Part shown: positions 1 through 8,005 of the stretch, piece after piece
Layout: the number at the start of each line of letters is the position of its first letter
Position numbering within the stretch: position 1 is the stretch's first letter
Position numbers and translations under genes: made by a program
Origin: Arthrobacter sp. FB24
GTDB taxonomy: Bacteria; Actinomycetota; Actinomycetes; Actinomycetales; Micrococcaceae
Direction of reading: 5' to 3'
NCBI RefSeq assembly: GCF_000196235.1
Contig: NC_008537.1
Location: forward strand, 62,001 to 126,000
Length of the DNA: 64,000 bases
Notes under the pieces: model-generated
The model's input: the letters and a program-made list of their open reading frames with translations, nothing else
What the model was told of the DNA's origin: nothing
Databases searched by the model: none

Positions 1-190
1 GGATCTAGGGCACAAGGCCGGCGACCCCCTAAACCGCAGCAACGCGGCCGGCAGGGGACTTCGCCAACTTGGTAATCTGTTCAGGCGTTCCTGTAACGTC
101 GCTGGAGGAGGTTAACGCTGCGTGTGCCTCCAGCTTTGCGCCCTGCCGCTTTCGGCGCGGTTGCATCAGCCCCGACTCTCCCAAGGATCC

Positions 191-655
191 ATGAAAACGA
201 TGACTTCAGCCGACGAGGAACGCCAGAACCCCCCGCACCCCGGACCCGGCACGGGCCCGGACGCAGGGATGCCGCTGGGCGCCCGGCGCCTGGTGCTCAT
301 TGGCGGGCTTTGCGTCCCGGTCGGACTGGTCGCCGGGCCCTACCTGCTTGGTCTTCAGCTGCTGGCTGTCGGCGGTGTCGTGGTCGTGGCCGTGGCATTG
401 TCATACGGCCCTGGCCGGGCATGGTTCTGGAGGTGGTCCTGGCTTACGGCGGCCGCGGGCGCTCTCTGGATGGCAGCCACCATCGCATACTGGGGGACCA
501 TCGTCGCCGCGGCAGATGCGTCCGCGCCACTGTCGGGCTGGTCCCCGGTGTTATTTAACATCGGTGCCGGAGGTCTTGTCATCATGGCCGCCGCCGCCGC
601 CGGTGGGGCGCTGGCGCGGTACCGTTCCCGCCGGGCGGCGGCCGCGGCGGCCTGA
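191..655 (+). CDS. small integral membrane protein, unknown function
   Basis: Encodes 154 residues from the ATG preceded by AAGGATCC. The first 35 or so residues are hydrophilic and Pro-rich. Three to four hydrophobic segments follow (about residues 37-80, 90-112 and 122-145), and the protein ends in a basic and Ala-rich tail. No family was recognised. It converges with the copC gene on the other strand, and a strong hairpin sits between them. The setting beside copper genes suggests an envelope role, but nothing in the protein proves it. An upstream start at 122 is possible; the extra residues look like non-membrane leader and lack a better ribosome site. Confidence 0.55.
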   Translation: MKTMTSADEERQNPPHPGPGTGPDAGMPLGARRLVLIGGLCVPVGLVAGPYLLGLQLLAVGGVVVVAVALSYGPGRAWFWRWSWLTAAAGALWMAATIAYWGTIVAAADASAPLSGWSPVLFNIGAGGLVIMAAAAAGGALARYRSRRAAAAAA

Positions 656-666
656 CGCCCGGGCCC

Positions 667-700
667 GACCCCGGTACCGGATAGTCCGGTCGCCGGGGTC
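667..700. terminator. bidirectional hairpin terminator between convergent genes
   Basis: GACCCCGG (667-674) pairs with CCGGGGTC (693-700). An inner stem ACCGGA/TCCGGT lies around a TAG loop. The hairpin lies exactly between the stop codons of the convergent genes at 655 and 726. There is no U-tract, as is common in actinobacteria. Confidence 0.65.
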
Positions 701-725
701 AGGCCGGGGAGTGCGTGCCGGGGCT

Positions 726-1340
726 TTAGGAGTTCCTGTTCCTGTCCCGCCTGCGGCGGCCCAGGAAGAGGATACCGGCCAGCGCGGCGATAACGGCGGC
801 CGCTATGCCCAGCGTCATCAGCGCATTGTCGTTGTTGGGTGGTGCGGCCCGTTCAAACTCCGTGGTGCCTGGCGCGGCGGATGCCGGAGTCGGTACCGGC
901 GAAGGTGCCGCCGATGCCGGCGAAGGTGCCGCCGATGCGGTTCGGGCAGGGTCCTGAACCGTGTAGGAGTAACTTCCGTCAATCGGGTGTCCGTCGGAGG
1001 AAACGGCCCGCCACAGCACTTTGTGAGGCCCGTTGGCCCCGGGGACGACCGTGGTGGAAATCGTTGCGCCGGCGACGGTCACTTTCCCGTCGCTGAGCGT
1101 TTTTCCCTCGCCGTCGGTAACGGTGATCACGCTGAGGTTCAAGCTTTTCGAATCGGTCGGCGGCTCCGAGAGGGTGAGCGAGACCGTCCCCGGCGCGGAG
1201 GTCACGGTAGCGTCCGCGGCCGGGGACGTGGACTGAAGGGCGTCGTGGGCCAGTGCCGGTCCTGCGGCAACCGCAGGGATAAGCAGCCCGGCGGCCAGTG
1301 CCAGGCCTAGACGGACGCGTTGTTTTTGGATCAGGTTCAT
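726..1340 (-). CDS. copC: copper resistance protein CopC (internal start)
   Basis: Starting at the ATG at 1340 gives a canonical 204-residue CopC. It has a signal peptide ending ALA just before HDAL, so the mature protein would begin with the Cu(II)-binding His, as in the family. A CopC beta-sandwich follows (about residues 34-130) with the SSDGHPIDGSY motif that supplies the Asp and His ligands. Next come an Ala/Pro/Ser-rich linker and a C-terminal anchor helix with an Arg-rich stop. Role: periplasm-side copper binding, usually partnering CopD, which is encoded at the head of the same strand. The family assignment is secure; whether translation starts here or at 2000 is open. The upstream GAAG is only a weak ribosome site. 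Confidence 0.8.
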   Translation of the reverse strand: MNLIQKQRVRLGLALAAGLLIPAVAAGPALAHDALQSTSPAADATVTSAPGTVSLTLSEPPTDSKSLNLSVITVTDGEGKTLSDGKVTVAGATISTTVVPGANGPHKVLWRAVSSDGHPIDGSYSYTVQDPARTASAAPSPASAAPSPVPTPASAAPGTTEFERAAPPNNDNALMTLGIAAAVIAALAGILFLGRRRRDRNRNS

Positions 1341-2000
1341 GGTGGGGTCTTCAATTCTGGATCGTCGGAGAATGGCTGGCAAGGCCGCATGGCGGCCGAC
1401 CTCCAGCGGCGGTCCCCGGGCCGGAACCTCCCCGAGTGCACTCCCCCGCCGCGCGGGCCGCCTGCCGCCGATGACGGCCAGGCGCAACACCGGCAGCATG
1501 CCCCCCGGAACCGGTGGCTCAATCAGGATCCGCAGCCACGCCGCCAATGCCCACAACGATGCCTCTGTCCGGGCGAGCACGAGAGCGGTGGCAAGCGTGG
1601 CCAGAACGTGCAGGCCAAGCATGGCAGCGGCGGGATCTGCGGCCGGCGTGACCTGAATGAAGGTCTCAGGTCCGGGCACGGGAAGGATCGGCCCGCCGTG
1701 CACGTGGGCCGCAGGCCGCGCGGCCGATACCGCCGGACCGGACAAGGCAGAGAAGACCTGGTGAACAGCGAACTGTCCCGCAAGGAGATACCCGGCAAGC
1801 GCCGGGGCGGTCATTTTGGCCCCGGTCAGCGGTGCTGCGGCCAAAGTCGCCAGCGCTGCCAGCGCTGCCAGCGCTGCGAGGACCTGCGGTGCCGGCAGTT
1901 CCCCGCCGGCGGAAACATGCGCAGCCGCCGCGAGGGAGAGAACCGTCCCGGCGACGGCAAGGGCCCGCGGGATCCGCAACGGGGCACGCGGAACATTCAC
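726..2000 (-). CDS. membrane domain fused in frame to CopC
   Basis: A single open frame of 424 residues from a GTG preceded by AAGGAAGGA. Residues 1-220 are a membrane part with about four hydrophobic segments, an Ala/Leu-rich stretch and an AHVHGG motif. They resemble the unnamed membrane proteins that often precede copC in Arthrobacter-type genomes, and end in Pro/Arg-rich sequence including ARGPP. The frame then runs without a stop into a complete CopC that keeps its own signal peptide. An internal signal peptide is odd in a true fusion. More likely two genes share one frame because the stop between them is missing, or translation restarts at 1340. Last gene of the minus-strand run that starts at 6258. 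Confidence 0.6.
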   Translation of the reverse strand: MNVPRAPLRIPRALAVAGTVLSLAAAAHVSAGGELPAPQVLAALAALAALATLAAAPLTGAKMTAPALAGYLLAGQFAVHQVFSALSGPAVSAARPAAHVHGGPILPVPGPETFIQVTPAADPAAAMLGLHVLATLATALVLARTEASLWALAAWLRILIEPPVPGGMLPVLRLAVIGGRRPARRGSALGEVPARGPPLEVGRHAALPAILRRSRIEDPTMNLIQKQRVRLGLALAAGLLIPAVAAGPALAHDALQSTSPAADATVTSAPGTVSLTLSEPPTDSKSLNLSVITVTDGEGKTLSDGKVTVAGATISTTVVPGANGPHKVLWRAVSSDGHPIDGSYSYTVQDPARTASAAPSPASAAPSPVPTPASAAPGTTEFERAAPPNNDNALMTLGIAAAVIAALAGILFLGRRRRDRNRNS

Positions 2001-2092
2001 TGTGCCGGGATCCTTCCTTGAACATCAGCTTTGCGTTGCCCAGGAAATTTGGGCCGAACGCGTCCGCCGACCGCCGTGCCCGGTCGGGGGAC

Positions 2093-2782
2093 CTATTTGG
2101 TGGCGTCGGTGAGTTTCTGGCGAAACTGTTCTTCGGTGTTAAGGACGAGTTTTTCGCCGTTGAGGAAGAACGTTGGCGTGCCGGTCACTCCCAGCGCTTT
2201 GCCGTCGGCGACGTCTTTACGGATCCGGTCAATGGTTTTTTCGTCCGCTACGGCGGCGTCGTACGTGGCCAGGTCCAGGCCCATTTCCTGCGCATAGGTC
2301 CTGAACAGGGGTGCCTGGGAGTCCTGCTTTTCGCCCCATTGCGGCTGGGTGTCGAACATTTTGGTGTACATCTGCTCGTATTTGCCCTGCTGCGCGGCGG
2401 CTTCCACGGCCAGGGCCGCGGTGCCGGAGTTCCGGTGCCCGGGAAGGGGGAAGTAGCGGTTGACGAAGGTGATCCGGTCGCCGAATTCCTTTTTCAGGTC
2501 TTCCACGAGCGGCTGCGCCGCGCGGCAGGATTCGCATTCGAAATCCAGGAACTCGACCAGCTGGGCTTTCTCTGTGGTGGGTGTGGTGACGCGGTGGCTG
2601 TCCTCGCGGACGAGTTGGGCTTCGGCTACCGGCTGCGGTGCTGGTGGTGCCTGCTTGGCGGCGGTGAAGACCGCGTACCAGATCACGCCGGCGGTGACGA
2701 TGACGCCCAGGAGGATCCAGAGGACCAGGCGGACCTTTTTCGCGGGGTCCGGCGGGGCGGGGGCTGTCGTGGTGTGTGTCAT
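2093..2782 (-). CDS. DsbA-family membrane-anchored thiol-disulfide oxidoreductase
   Basis: 229 residues. One membrane anchor lies at about residues 18-40, followed by a Pro-rich linker and a thioredoxin-fold domain. The catalytic pair is FECESC (C83 and C86), and the cis-Pro loop is GVTGTP near residue 205. This is the thioredoxin_4/DsbA architecture of actinobacterial extracytoplasmic oxidoreductases. It should oxidise or isomerise disulfides in secreted metal proteins. Its ATG shares one base with the TGA of the upstream cation effluxer (TGATG), so the two are probably translationally coupled in one cadmium/zinc operon with the CmtR-like regulator. Confidence 0.85.
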   Translation of the reverse strand: MTHTTTAPAPPDPAKKVRLVLWILLGVIVTAGVIWYAVFTAAKQAPPAPQPVAEAQLVREDSHRVTTPTTEKAQLVEFLDFECESCRAAQPLVEDLKKEFGDRITFVNRYFPLPGHRNSGTAALAVEAAAQQGKYEQMYTKMFDTQPQWGEKQDSQAPLFRTYAQEMGLDLATYDAAVADEKTIDRIRKDVADGKALGVTGTPTFFLNGEKLVLNTEEQFRQKLTDATK

Positions 2783-3699
2783 CAGTGGTGGATGCTTTCC
2801 TGGTCGCGGTGGGCGGCGGGTTCGATTTGAAAGGTGGAGTGTTCGACGCTGACGTCGAAGTGTTCGGCCACGCAGCTCTGCAGGTCCGCCAGGATGGTCG
2901 CGGCGTGCCCGTCCGTCATGCAGCCGTCCTCGACCGTGACGTGCGCCGACAAGACGGGTGTCCCGGAGGCGACGAGGGAGGCGTGCAGGTCGTGGACGTC
3001 GATCACGTGCGGCAGGGCCAGGATGTGCTCGCGGACCAGGGCCATGTCCAGGCCCTGCGGGGCGTTTTCCATCAGCACGTTAACGGTGTCCCGGAGCAGC
3101 TTGAGCGTACGGGGAATGATCAGGACACCGATCAGCAGGGACACGACGGCGTCGGCCTGGACCCAGCCGGTGACGGCAATGATGATCGCCGCGACAATCA
3201 CGGCCACCGACCCCAGCGCATCGTTGAGCACTTCCAGGAACGCGGCCTTCATGTTGAAGTTGTGGTTCCGGCCCGAGGCCAGAACAATGAGCCCCACGGC
3301 GTTGCCGGCAAGGCCGATGACGCCGAACCACAACATCGTTCCGCCTCCGATTTCGGGTGGCTCGATGAGGCGGCGGATGCCCTCAACGATGACAAACCCG
3401 CCGACGCCCAGCAGCAAGGCAGCCTGCCCGGCCGCGGCGATGATTTCTGCGCGCTTGTACCCCCAGGTCCGTTTGGCCGTGGCCGGCTTCAGTGCCAGCG
3501 AGGCGGCGATCAGGGCGATGAGCAGCCCGGTCGAGTCGGTGAACATGTGGCCCGCGTCGGCCAGGAGCGCCAGGCTGCCGGTGAGGACCGAGCCGATGAT
3601 CTCCGCGATCATCACGGTGAACGTGATGACGAAGACGAGAATGAGTTTGCTGCGGTTACCCGCGGCGGCCGCGCCATGGTCGTGATCGTGCCCGCTCAT
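2782..3699 (-). CDS. cation diffusion facilitator (CzcD/ZitB type)
   Basis: 305 residues with six membrane segments and a C-terminal cytoplasmic metal-binding domain. The N-terminus is His/Asp-rich (SGHDHDHG). TM2 has the metal site motif ADAGHMFTD. TM5 reads EVLNDALGS where ZitB/CzcD-type proteins usually have His at the first site position, so a Glu replaces a common zinc ligand and selectivity may differ. The proton-coupled export of Zn/Cd/Co is a family expectation. The start at 3699 is chosen because its ATG overlaps the regulator's stop by four bases and because the family begins with this His-rich tail; 20 more residues would be possible upstream. Confidence 0.85.
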   Translation of the reverse strand: MSGHDHDHGAAAAGNRSKLILVFVITFTVMIAEIIGSVLTGSLALLADAGHMFTDSTGLLIALIAASLALKPATAKRTWGYKRAEIIAAAGQAALLLGVGGFVIVEGIRRLIEPPEIGGGTMLWFGVIGLAGNAVGLIVLASGRNHNFNMKAAFLEVLNDALGSVAVIVAAIIIAVTGWVQADAVVSLLIGVLIIPRTLKLLRDTVNVLMENAPQGLDMALVREHILALPHVIDVHDLHASLVASGTPVLSAHVTVEDGCMTDGHAATILADLQSCVAEHFDVSVEHSTFQIEPAAHRDQESIHH

Positions 3700-4073
3700 G
3701 GGCCTACCTTCGTCATGCGTTCCTGGCCGGTCAGCGGGGACGGCTTGTCCTGGGGACAATCGGGCTCGGCACAGCTGCAGATCGGGTCGACGGTCAGGAT
3801 TGTGCCGAGCAGGTCATCCAGGGCGTGCACCAGTCGCGGGTCCGAGAGTCGGTATTGGACCCGTCGTCCTGCGGGGTCCCCGGCCACCAACCCGCAGTCG
3901 CGCAGACAGGCCAGGTGGTTGGAGAGGATCTGGCGGCTGACTCCGATCCGGTCGGCAAGTTCCGAGGGGCACGCCGGGCCGGATTTGAGTTCGAGCAGGA
4001 TGGCTGCCCGGGTCGGGTCGGCCAGTGCCTTGCCGAAGCGTGCCAGAACATCGGGCGTGGACAGTATGCGCAT
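3696..4073 (-). CDS. cmtR: CmtR-like ArsR-family Cd/Pb sensor
   Basis: 125 residues with a winged-helix ArsR fold. The recognition helix region carries SNHLACLRDCGLV, which matches the Cys57/Cys61 pair of Mycobacterium CmtR. The C-terminal tail has CSCAEPDC, which supplies the third thiolate expected near Cys102 and extra cysteines. By family, the apo form represses and Cd(II)/Pb(II) releases it. It is the first gene of a tight operon with the CDF effluxer (4-base overlap) and the DsbA-like protein. A second CmtR-like gene is at 37534 beside a P-type ATPase. Confidence 0.82.
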   Translation of the reverse strand: MRILSTPDVLARFGKALADPTRAAILLELKSGPACPSELADRIGVSRQILSNHLACLRDCGLVAGDPAGRRVQYRLSDPRLVHALDDLLGTILTVDPICSCAEPDCPQDKPSPLTGQERMTKVGP

Positions 4074-4164
4074 TTCCCGGATAATACAGTGATTTCTGGA
4101 TTCGGAGCATTTCGTGTTCTGTCCGGCTGGCAGTTGGGTGCCGGGGCGGAGGGGTCGCAGTGCG

Positions 4165-6258
4165 CTAGTTGGCCCGGTCATGGGTCCGGTCCGTTGCGGT
4201 GCTGCGTTCCTCGAGGCGGGCGAGCATGGCGTTGTAGGCGGTGAGGTCGGCGTCGTTGTTCCGGGCTGCGGCACGGTCGGTGCGCCGGGTTTCGCGGGCA
4301 TCGGACCGTGACCACATGACCGCCACGCCGAGGGCAATCAGCACGGTGGGGATCTCGCCGATACCCCAAGTGATCGCACCGGCCATCTGCTGATCCTCCA
4401 GCGCCGGCAGCCCCCAGTCCCGCCCCAGACCGGTGAACCAGTCCGACTGGATCAGGGTGGTTGAGCCCATCAGGGTCACGCCGAAGAAGGCGTGGAAAGC
4501 CATGGTGGCCAGTAGCAGCAGCAGCCGCAGCGGGTAGGGCGCACGGCGCGGAACAGGGTCGGTGCCGATCATGGATAGAACAAAGAGGTAGCCGGTGATA
4601 ACGAAATGGACCGTCATTAGTTCATGCCCGACGTGTTCACGGAGGGCGAAGCCGAACGCGTCGGAGTAGTAAAAGAGAACGATGGATCCGGCGAAGTTGG
4701 CGGCAACGAACAAAGGGTGGGTCACGATGGCGGCCACCCGTGAATGGACCAGAACCATGATCCATTCCCTGGGGCCGCGGGAACTGTCATGCCGTGGGGC
4801 CAGTGTTCGAAGCGCGAGGGTGACCGGGGACCCGAGGACGAGGAACACCGGGACGACCATGGTTAGAGCCATGTGGTCCAGCATGTGGGCGCTGAACAGG
4901 ACCCTGCCGTAGACAGACGGACCGCCTGAGGTGAAGAACACCAGTGCGGCCAGGCCGGTCAGCCACAGCAGCGACCGGGCCCAGGGCCAGGTGTCACCGC
5001 GGACCCGGAGGCGCCGCGCGGCCCGCAGATACAGATAAGCGCCGGTCACGGCCACGGCGATCCAGAGCCAGTCCGGCCGCCAGACGGTGAACCACCGCTC
5101 TGCAGTCAGCTCCGGGGGCAGCAGGTAGCCGGTGAGGATCTCTGCCGGCGTCAGGGCCGGCCGGATGTCCTCTCCCCCGGGCGGAGGCGTCCGGCTCAGG
5201 GCCGCGGCCAGGCCGCTGGCCGCGCCCATTATCAAAAGCTCCACGACGATGAAGCGCCACAGCAACCGGGTGTGCGTCCCGGGTCCGGGCTTCAGGGACA
5301 GCTGCGGGAGGATTCGTCGGCGGTGCAGTAAGCCGATGGCGCCCAAAACGAGGGCGGCAGCTGTCTTGCCCAGAAGGAGGACGCCGTAAGGCGAGGCCAG
5401 CCCCGCGGGGAGGTCGATGCGGATGGCGGCGTTGATGATGCCGGAGGCGACCACGAGGATGAAAGCGAAACCGGCCAGGGTAGAAAACCGTTCCAGGACC
5501 GCCGCGGTGTCCTTGCCAAAGGCAGTCCCTCCGACCGTCAGCGCAATCAGCCCACCCAGCCACAAGCACACCCCCACCAGATGAAGGCCCAGGGAGTTGA
5601 TGGCCTGCTCGTGGTCGCTGCCGCCGGCAGCGTGCCCGATGAGGATCATTGGAAGGAGCCCGGCCAGGGACAGCAACGCCGCAGCGGCGAGTCCGCCGCG
5701 GGACCGGAGACCGAACGTGAGCGTCGATACCGACGCGGAAATGATGACCACCCACAGCCACGCTGTCCCTGTCGGCAACTCGGTGATGTAGGAGGCCAGC
5801 TGGGAGGCGTATTCGCTGCTGCCGGAGATGGGGATGCCGGTGATGTCGGAGAAACTGAAGACCAGGACGGCCATGGCGGACAGCGTCCAGAGCACGCTGG
5901 CCGTGGACGCCAGCACCATGATGCGGGTGAACGCGGGGTGCTCCACCGCCGCAGAGACCGGTCCCCTTCGGCCGGGGTTCCCGCGCCCCGGACCCCGCAG
6001 CGCCGGCGGGATGATGCAGGCAGCGAAAACGAGGGCGCCGATGGTTGCGGCGGCGGCGGTGTTCTGGAGAGTCTGGGCGATCCCGTAGCCCCAGCGCACC
6101 AGAGCTCCCGGGTCCCGGGTTTCCGGAGGCAGGGCGGCGCTGCCGTATGCACTGGCCGCCAGGACCGCCACCACCGCAATGACACCGGCAACGGCGAGCC
6201 ACACCAACCGCGGCGAAACCGTCGGCGTGTTGGCAGAGGCGGGGGCTTTCAACGCCAC
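4165..6258 (-). CDS. CopD-CtaG fusion membrane protein
   Basis: 697 residues with about 14-15 membrane helices. Residues 1 to about 360 are a CopD-type copper-uptake domain (IGHAAGG and HLVGVCLWLGGL). Residues about 390-660 are a caa3-type CtaG domain with HMLDHMAL, GHELMTVHF and FHAFFGV. The fusion is standard in actinobacteria. CopD partners CopC in moving copper across the membrane; CtaG domains of this type are linked to cytochrome oxidase copper delivery. The GTG start at 6258 is preceded by GAGGA at good spacing. It heads the minus-strand series ending in copC, and is divergent from the ArsR gene at 6439. Confidence 0.88.
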   Translation of the reverse strand: MALKAPASANTPTVSPRLVWLAVAGVIAVVAVLAASAYGSAALPPETRDPGALVRWGYGIAQTLQNTAAAATIGALVFAACIIPPALRGPGRGNPGRRGPVSAAVEHPAFTRIMVLASTASVLWTLSAMAVLVFSFSDITGIPISGSSEYASQLASYITELPTGTAWLWVVIISASVSTLTFGLRSRGGLAAAALLSLAGLLPMILIGHAAGGSDHEQAINSLGLHLVGVCLWLGGLIALTVGGTAFGKDTAAVLERFSTLAGFAFILVVASGIINAAIRIDLPAGLASPYGVLLLGKTAAALVLGAIGLLHRRRILPQLSLKPGPGTHTRLLWRFIVVELLIMGAASGLAAALSRTPPPGGEDIRPALTPAEILTGYLLPPELTAERWFTVWRPDWLWIAVAVTGAYLYLRAARRLRVRGDTWPWARSLLWLTGLAALVFFTSGGPSVYGRVLFSAHMLDHMALTMVVPVFLVLGSPVTLALRTLAPRHDSSRGPREWIMVLVHSRVAAIVTHPLFVAANFAGSIVLFYYSDAFGFALREHVGHELMTVHFVITGYLFVLSMIGTDPVPRRAPYPLRLLLLLATMAFHAFFGVTLMGSTTLIQSDWFTGLGRDWGLPALEDQQMAGAITWGIGEIPTVLIALGVAVMWSRSDARETRRTDRAAARNNDADLTAYNAMLARLEERSTATDRTHDRAN

Positions 6259-6402
6259 AATGCATCCTCAAAGTCGTGGGTCCGGACTCGCTGCCGTGTA
6301 CAGCCGCAGGCGGTGCCGGCGCACTGCCGGTCTCAACCAGATTATCTGTAGAGTTGTTCACACGTTAAACGGACGCCCGGGGTAGTCCCCCGCCGCGGAG
6401 TA

Positions 6403-6415
6403 AATGCGAAGCATT
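6403..6415. promoter_or_regulatory. candidate ArsR operator
   Basis: AATGC-GAA-GCATT is a perfect small palindrome, with the GCATTAG unit repeated directly after it, 24 bases before the ArsR-family start at 6439 and between that gene and the divergent copD fusion. Position suggests autoregulation; the motif is short, so this is tentative. Confidence 0.35.
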
Positions 6416-6438
6416 AGCATTAGAGGTAATCTTGACAA

Positions 6439-6858
6439 ATGACCACAAGCTCACGGCCCCCGACACCTGCCGGCCAGGTCAGCGAATGCTCCCTCCGCCT
6501 GGTGGATGCCGACAAAGTCAAACAGGTCCGCTCCCGGATGCCCGCGGAGGCCGAGGTCGCGGACCTTGCCGTCATCTTCGGCTTGCTCTCGGATCCGGGA
6601 CGGGTCCGGATCCTCATCGCCCTGCTCGAAGGCGAAATGTGCGTCTGCGATCTGGCCGCCACCACGGGCCTGAGCGAATCCGGCGTCTCACATGCCCTGA
6701 GGCTGCTGCGCGGACCACGCGTGGTGACCGTCCGGCGCGCCGGCAGGATGGCCTATTACTCGCTGGCGGACGCCCACGTCCGCATGCTCCTGGACCTGGG
6801 CCTGACACATGTCGGGCACACCGGGCAGGACAGACTGAAAATGGTCGCCGGACGCTAA
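6439..6858 (+). CDS. SmtB/CadC-type ArsR metal sensor
   Basis: 139 residues, ArsR winged helix. It has both metal-site signatures of the SmtB/CadC group. An alpha-3N type site is suggested by EMCVCDL together with an N-terminal Cys (SECSLRL). An alpha-5 site is suggested by DAHVRMLLDLGLTHVGH, with Asp/His and two later His. Family knowledge: such proteins repress metal efflux genes and release DNA on binding Zn, Cd, Pb or Co. It is followed after 28 bases by the CtaG-like gene and is divergent from the CopD fusion, so it may control either. Confidence 0.8.
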   Translation: MTTSSRPPTPAGQVSECSLRLVDADKVKQVRSRMPAEAEVADLAVIFGLLSDPGRVRILIALLEGEMCVCDLAATTGLSESGVSHALRLLRGPRVVTVRRAGRMAYYSLADAHVRMLLDLGLTHVGHTGQDRLKMVAGR

Positions 6859-6886
6859 CGCACCCGGCACGCCGGATCCGGGTGCC

Positions 6887-7858
6887 GTGATGACGGAACC
6901 GGAAATCGACGGGCCCGTCTGGATCCCGACGCTGCCCCCTTCGCTGGCCGAATACTTGGCTCCCAACCTGCAGCCCATACCATTGATACCGGCTCTGGCC
7001 GCTCTCGGCGCGCTGCTGTATCTCGCCGGTGCCATAAGTCTCTGGCGGCAGGGTCGGCGCTGGTCGCCGGTCCGCACCGCATCCTTCCTAACCGGCTCCC
7101 TGGCCATCATCGTGGTCATGGGCGCCGGGATCGAAGGCTACGGGCTGCGGATGTTCTCAATCTTCATGTTCCAGCAGTTGACGCTGATGATGGCCGTGCC
7201 GCCGCTGCTGGTAATCGGCTCCCCCGGGACGCTGCTGTTGCGGGCTACACCTCACTTCGGGCCGGGCCGGGTGGTCCTGCGCGCCGCCATTTGGGGTCTC
7301 CGCTCCCGCTGGGGCCGGCTGGCGATCCACCCGGCCTTCATGGTGCCGCTGTTTCTGCTCAGCTTCTACGGCGTGTACTTCTCCGGTACTGCGGATCTCC
7401 TCCTGCCCAGCTGGTACGGGCACGTCGGACTCGAGTTGCTGTTCCTGGCCGCCGGTATATTGTTCACGGTTCCGCTGATCTCAGCGGACCCGCTGCCGAC
7501 GCGCCAAAGCCATTTCGGCCGGATGATCGATATGTTCGCCGAAATGCCCCTGCACGCGTTCTTCGGCGTCGTCCTCATGATGGCCACCGCGCCGATGATC
7601 GACTTCTTCTCCACACCTCCCCCGCAATGGAACGTCAACCCCATGACGGACCAGGGAGTCGCCGGCGGCCTGGCCTGGTCCTACGGGGAACTGCCCGGGG
7701 TCCTGATGCTCATGTTCATCCTGGTCCGCTGGCAGCGGGATGAGGCCAAAGGCTGGGTCCGCTCAGACCGGGCCGCCACGACGGAGGGCACTCCGGAGCT
7801 GGACGCGTATAACGACTACCTTCAGCAGCTGGCCCGCCGGCCGGAACGCCGCCGGTGA
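6887..7858 (+). CDS. CtaG-type cytochrome oxidase assembly membrane protein
   Basis: 323 residues with about seven membrane helices, matching the CtaG half of the CopD-CtaG fusion at 4165. Shared landmarks are the MMAVPPLLVIGSPGTLLLR loop, the SADPLPTR turn, HAFFGV near the sixth helix, and a YGELPG segment. This stand-alone copy lies directly after the SmtB/CadC-type regulator on the same strand, so metal-controlled expression is likely. The start may be the GTG at 6887 or the adjacent ATG at 6890; neither has a strong ribosome site. The role in copper handling for oxidase assembly is known for Bacillus-type CtaG and inferred here. Confidence 0.78.
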   Translation: MMTEPEIDGPVWIPTLPPSLAEYLAPNLQPIPLIPALAALGALLYLAGAISLWRQGRRWSPVRTASFLTGSLAIIVVMGAGIEGYGLRMFSIFMFQQLTLMMAVPPLLVIGSPGTLLLRATPHFGPGRVVLRAAIWGLRSRWGRLAIHPAFMVPLFLLSFYGVYFSGTADLLLPSWYGHVGLELLFLAAGILFTVPLISADPLPTRQSHFGRMIDMFAEMPLHAFFGVVLMMATAPMIDFFSTPPPQWNVNPMTDQGVAGGLAWSYGELPGVLMLMFILVRWQRDEAKGWVRSDRAATTEGTPELDAYNDYLQQLARRPERRR

Positions 7859-8005
7859 TCCTCACCGCCCCTGCCCCGGTCTTGCCGGTTGCTCCGGACG
7901 AGATGAGTGGTCTATGGGCTTCCCGTGCGACTTATCCGGCCGCGTCTCCAGCCTGCGCGCAGGAATTCACTCGCCGGGACGGGTAGGGCGCGGCGTTCTT
8001 CGTTC

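Noticed and set aside
1..190. Gene fragment at the left edge
   Set aside because: No frame in the first 190 bases shows recognisable protein; only the downstream small membrane protein is supported.
2776..4092. Long plus-strand open frame opposite the CDF and CmtR genes
   Set aside because: It lies antisense to well-recognised genes; long antisense frames are expected at this GC content, and its translation has no motif.
4994..6361. Long minus-strand frame overlapping the CopD fusion
   Set aside because: Arg/Pro/His-rich translation with no family features; it is an out-of-frame shadow of the CopD fusion.
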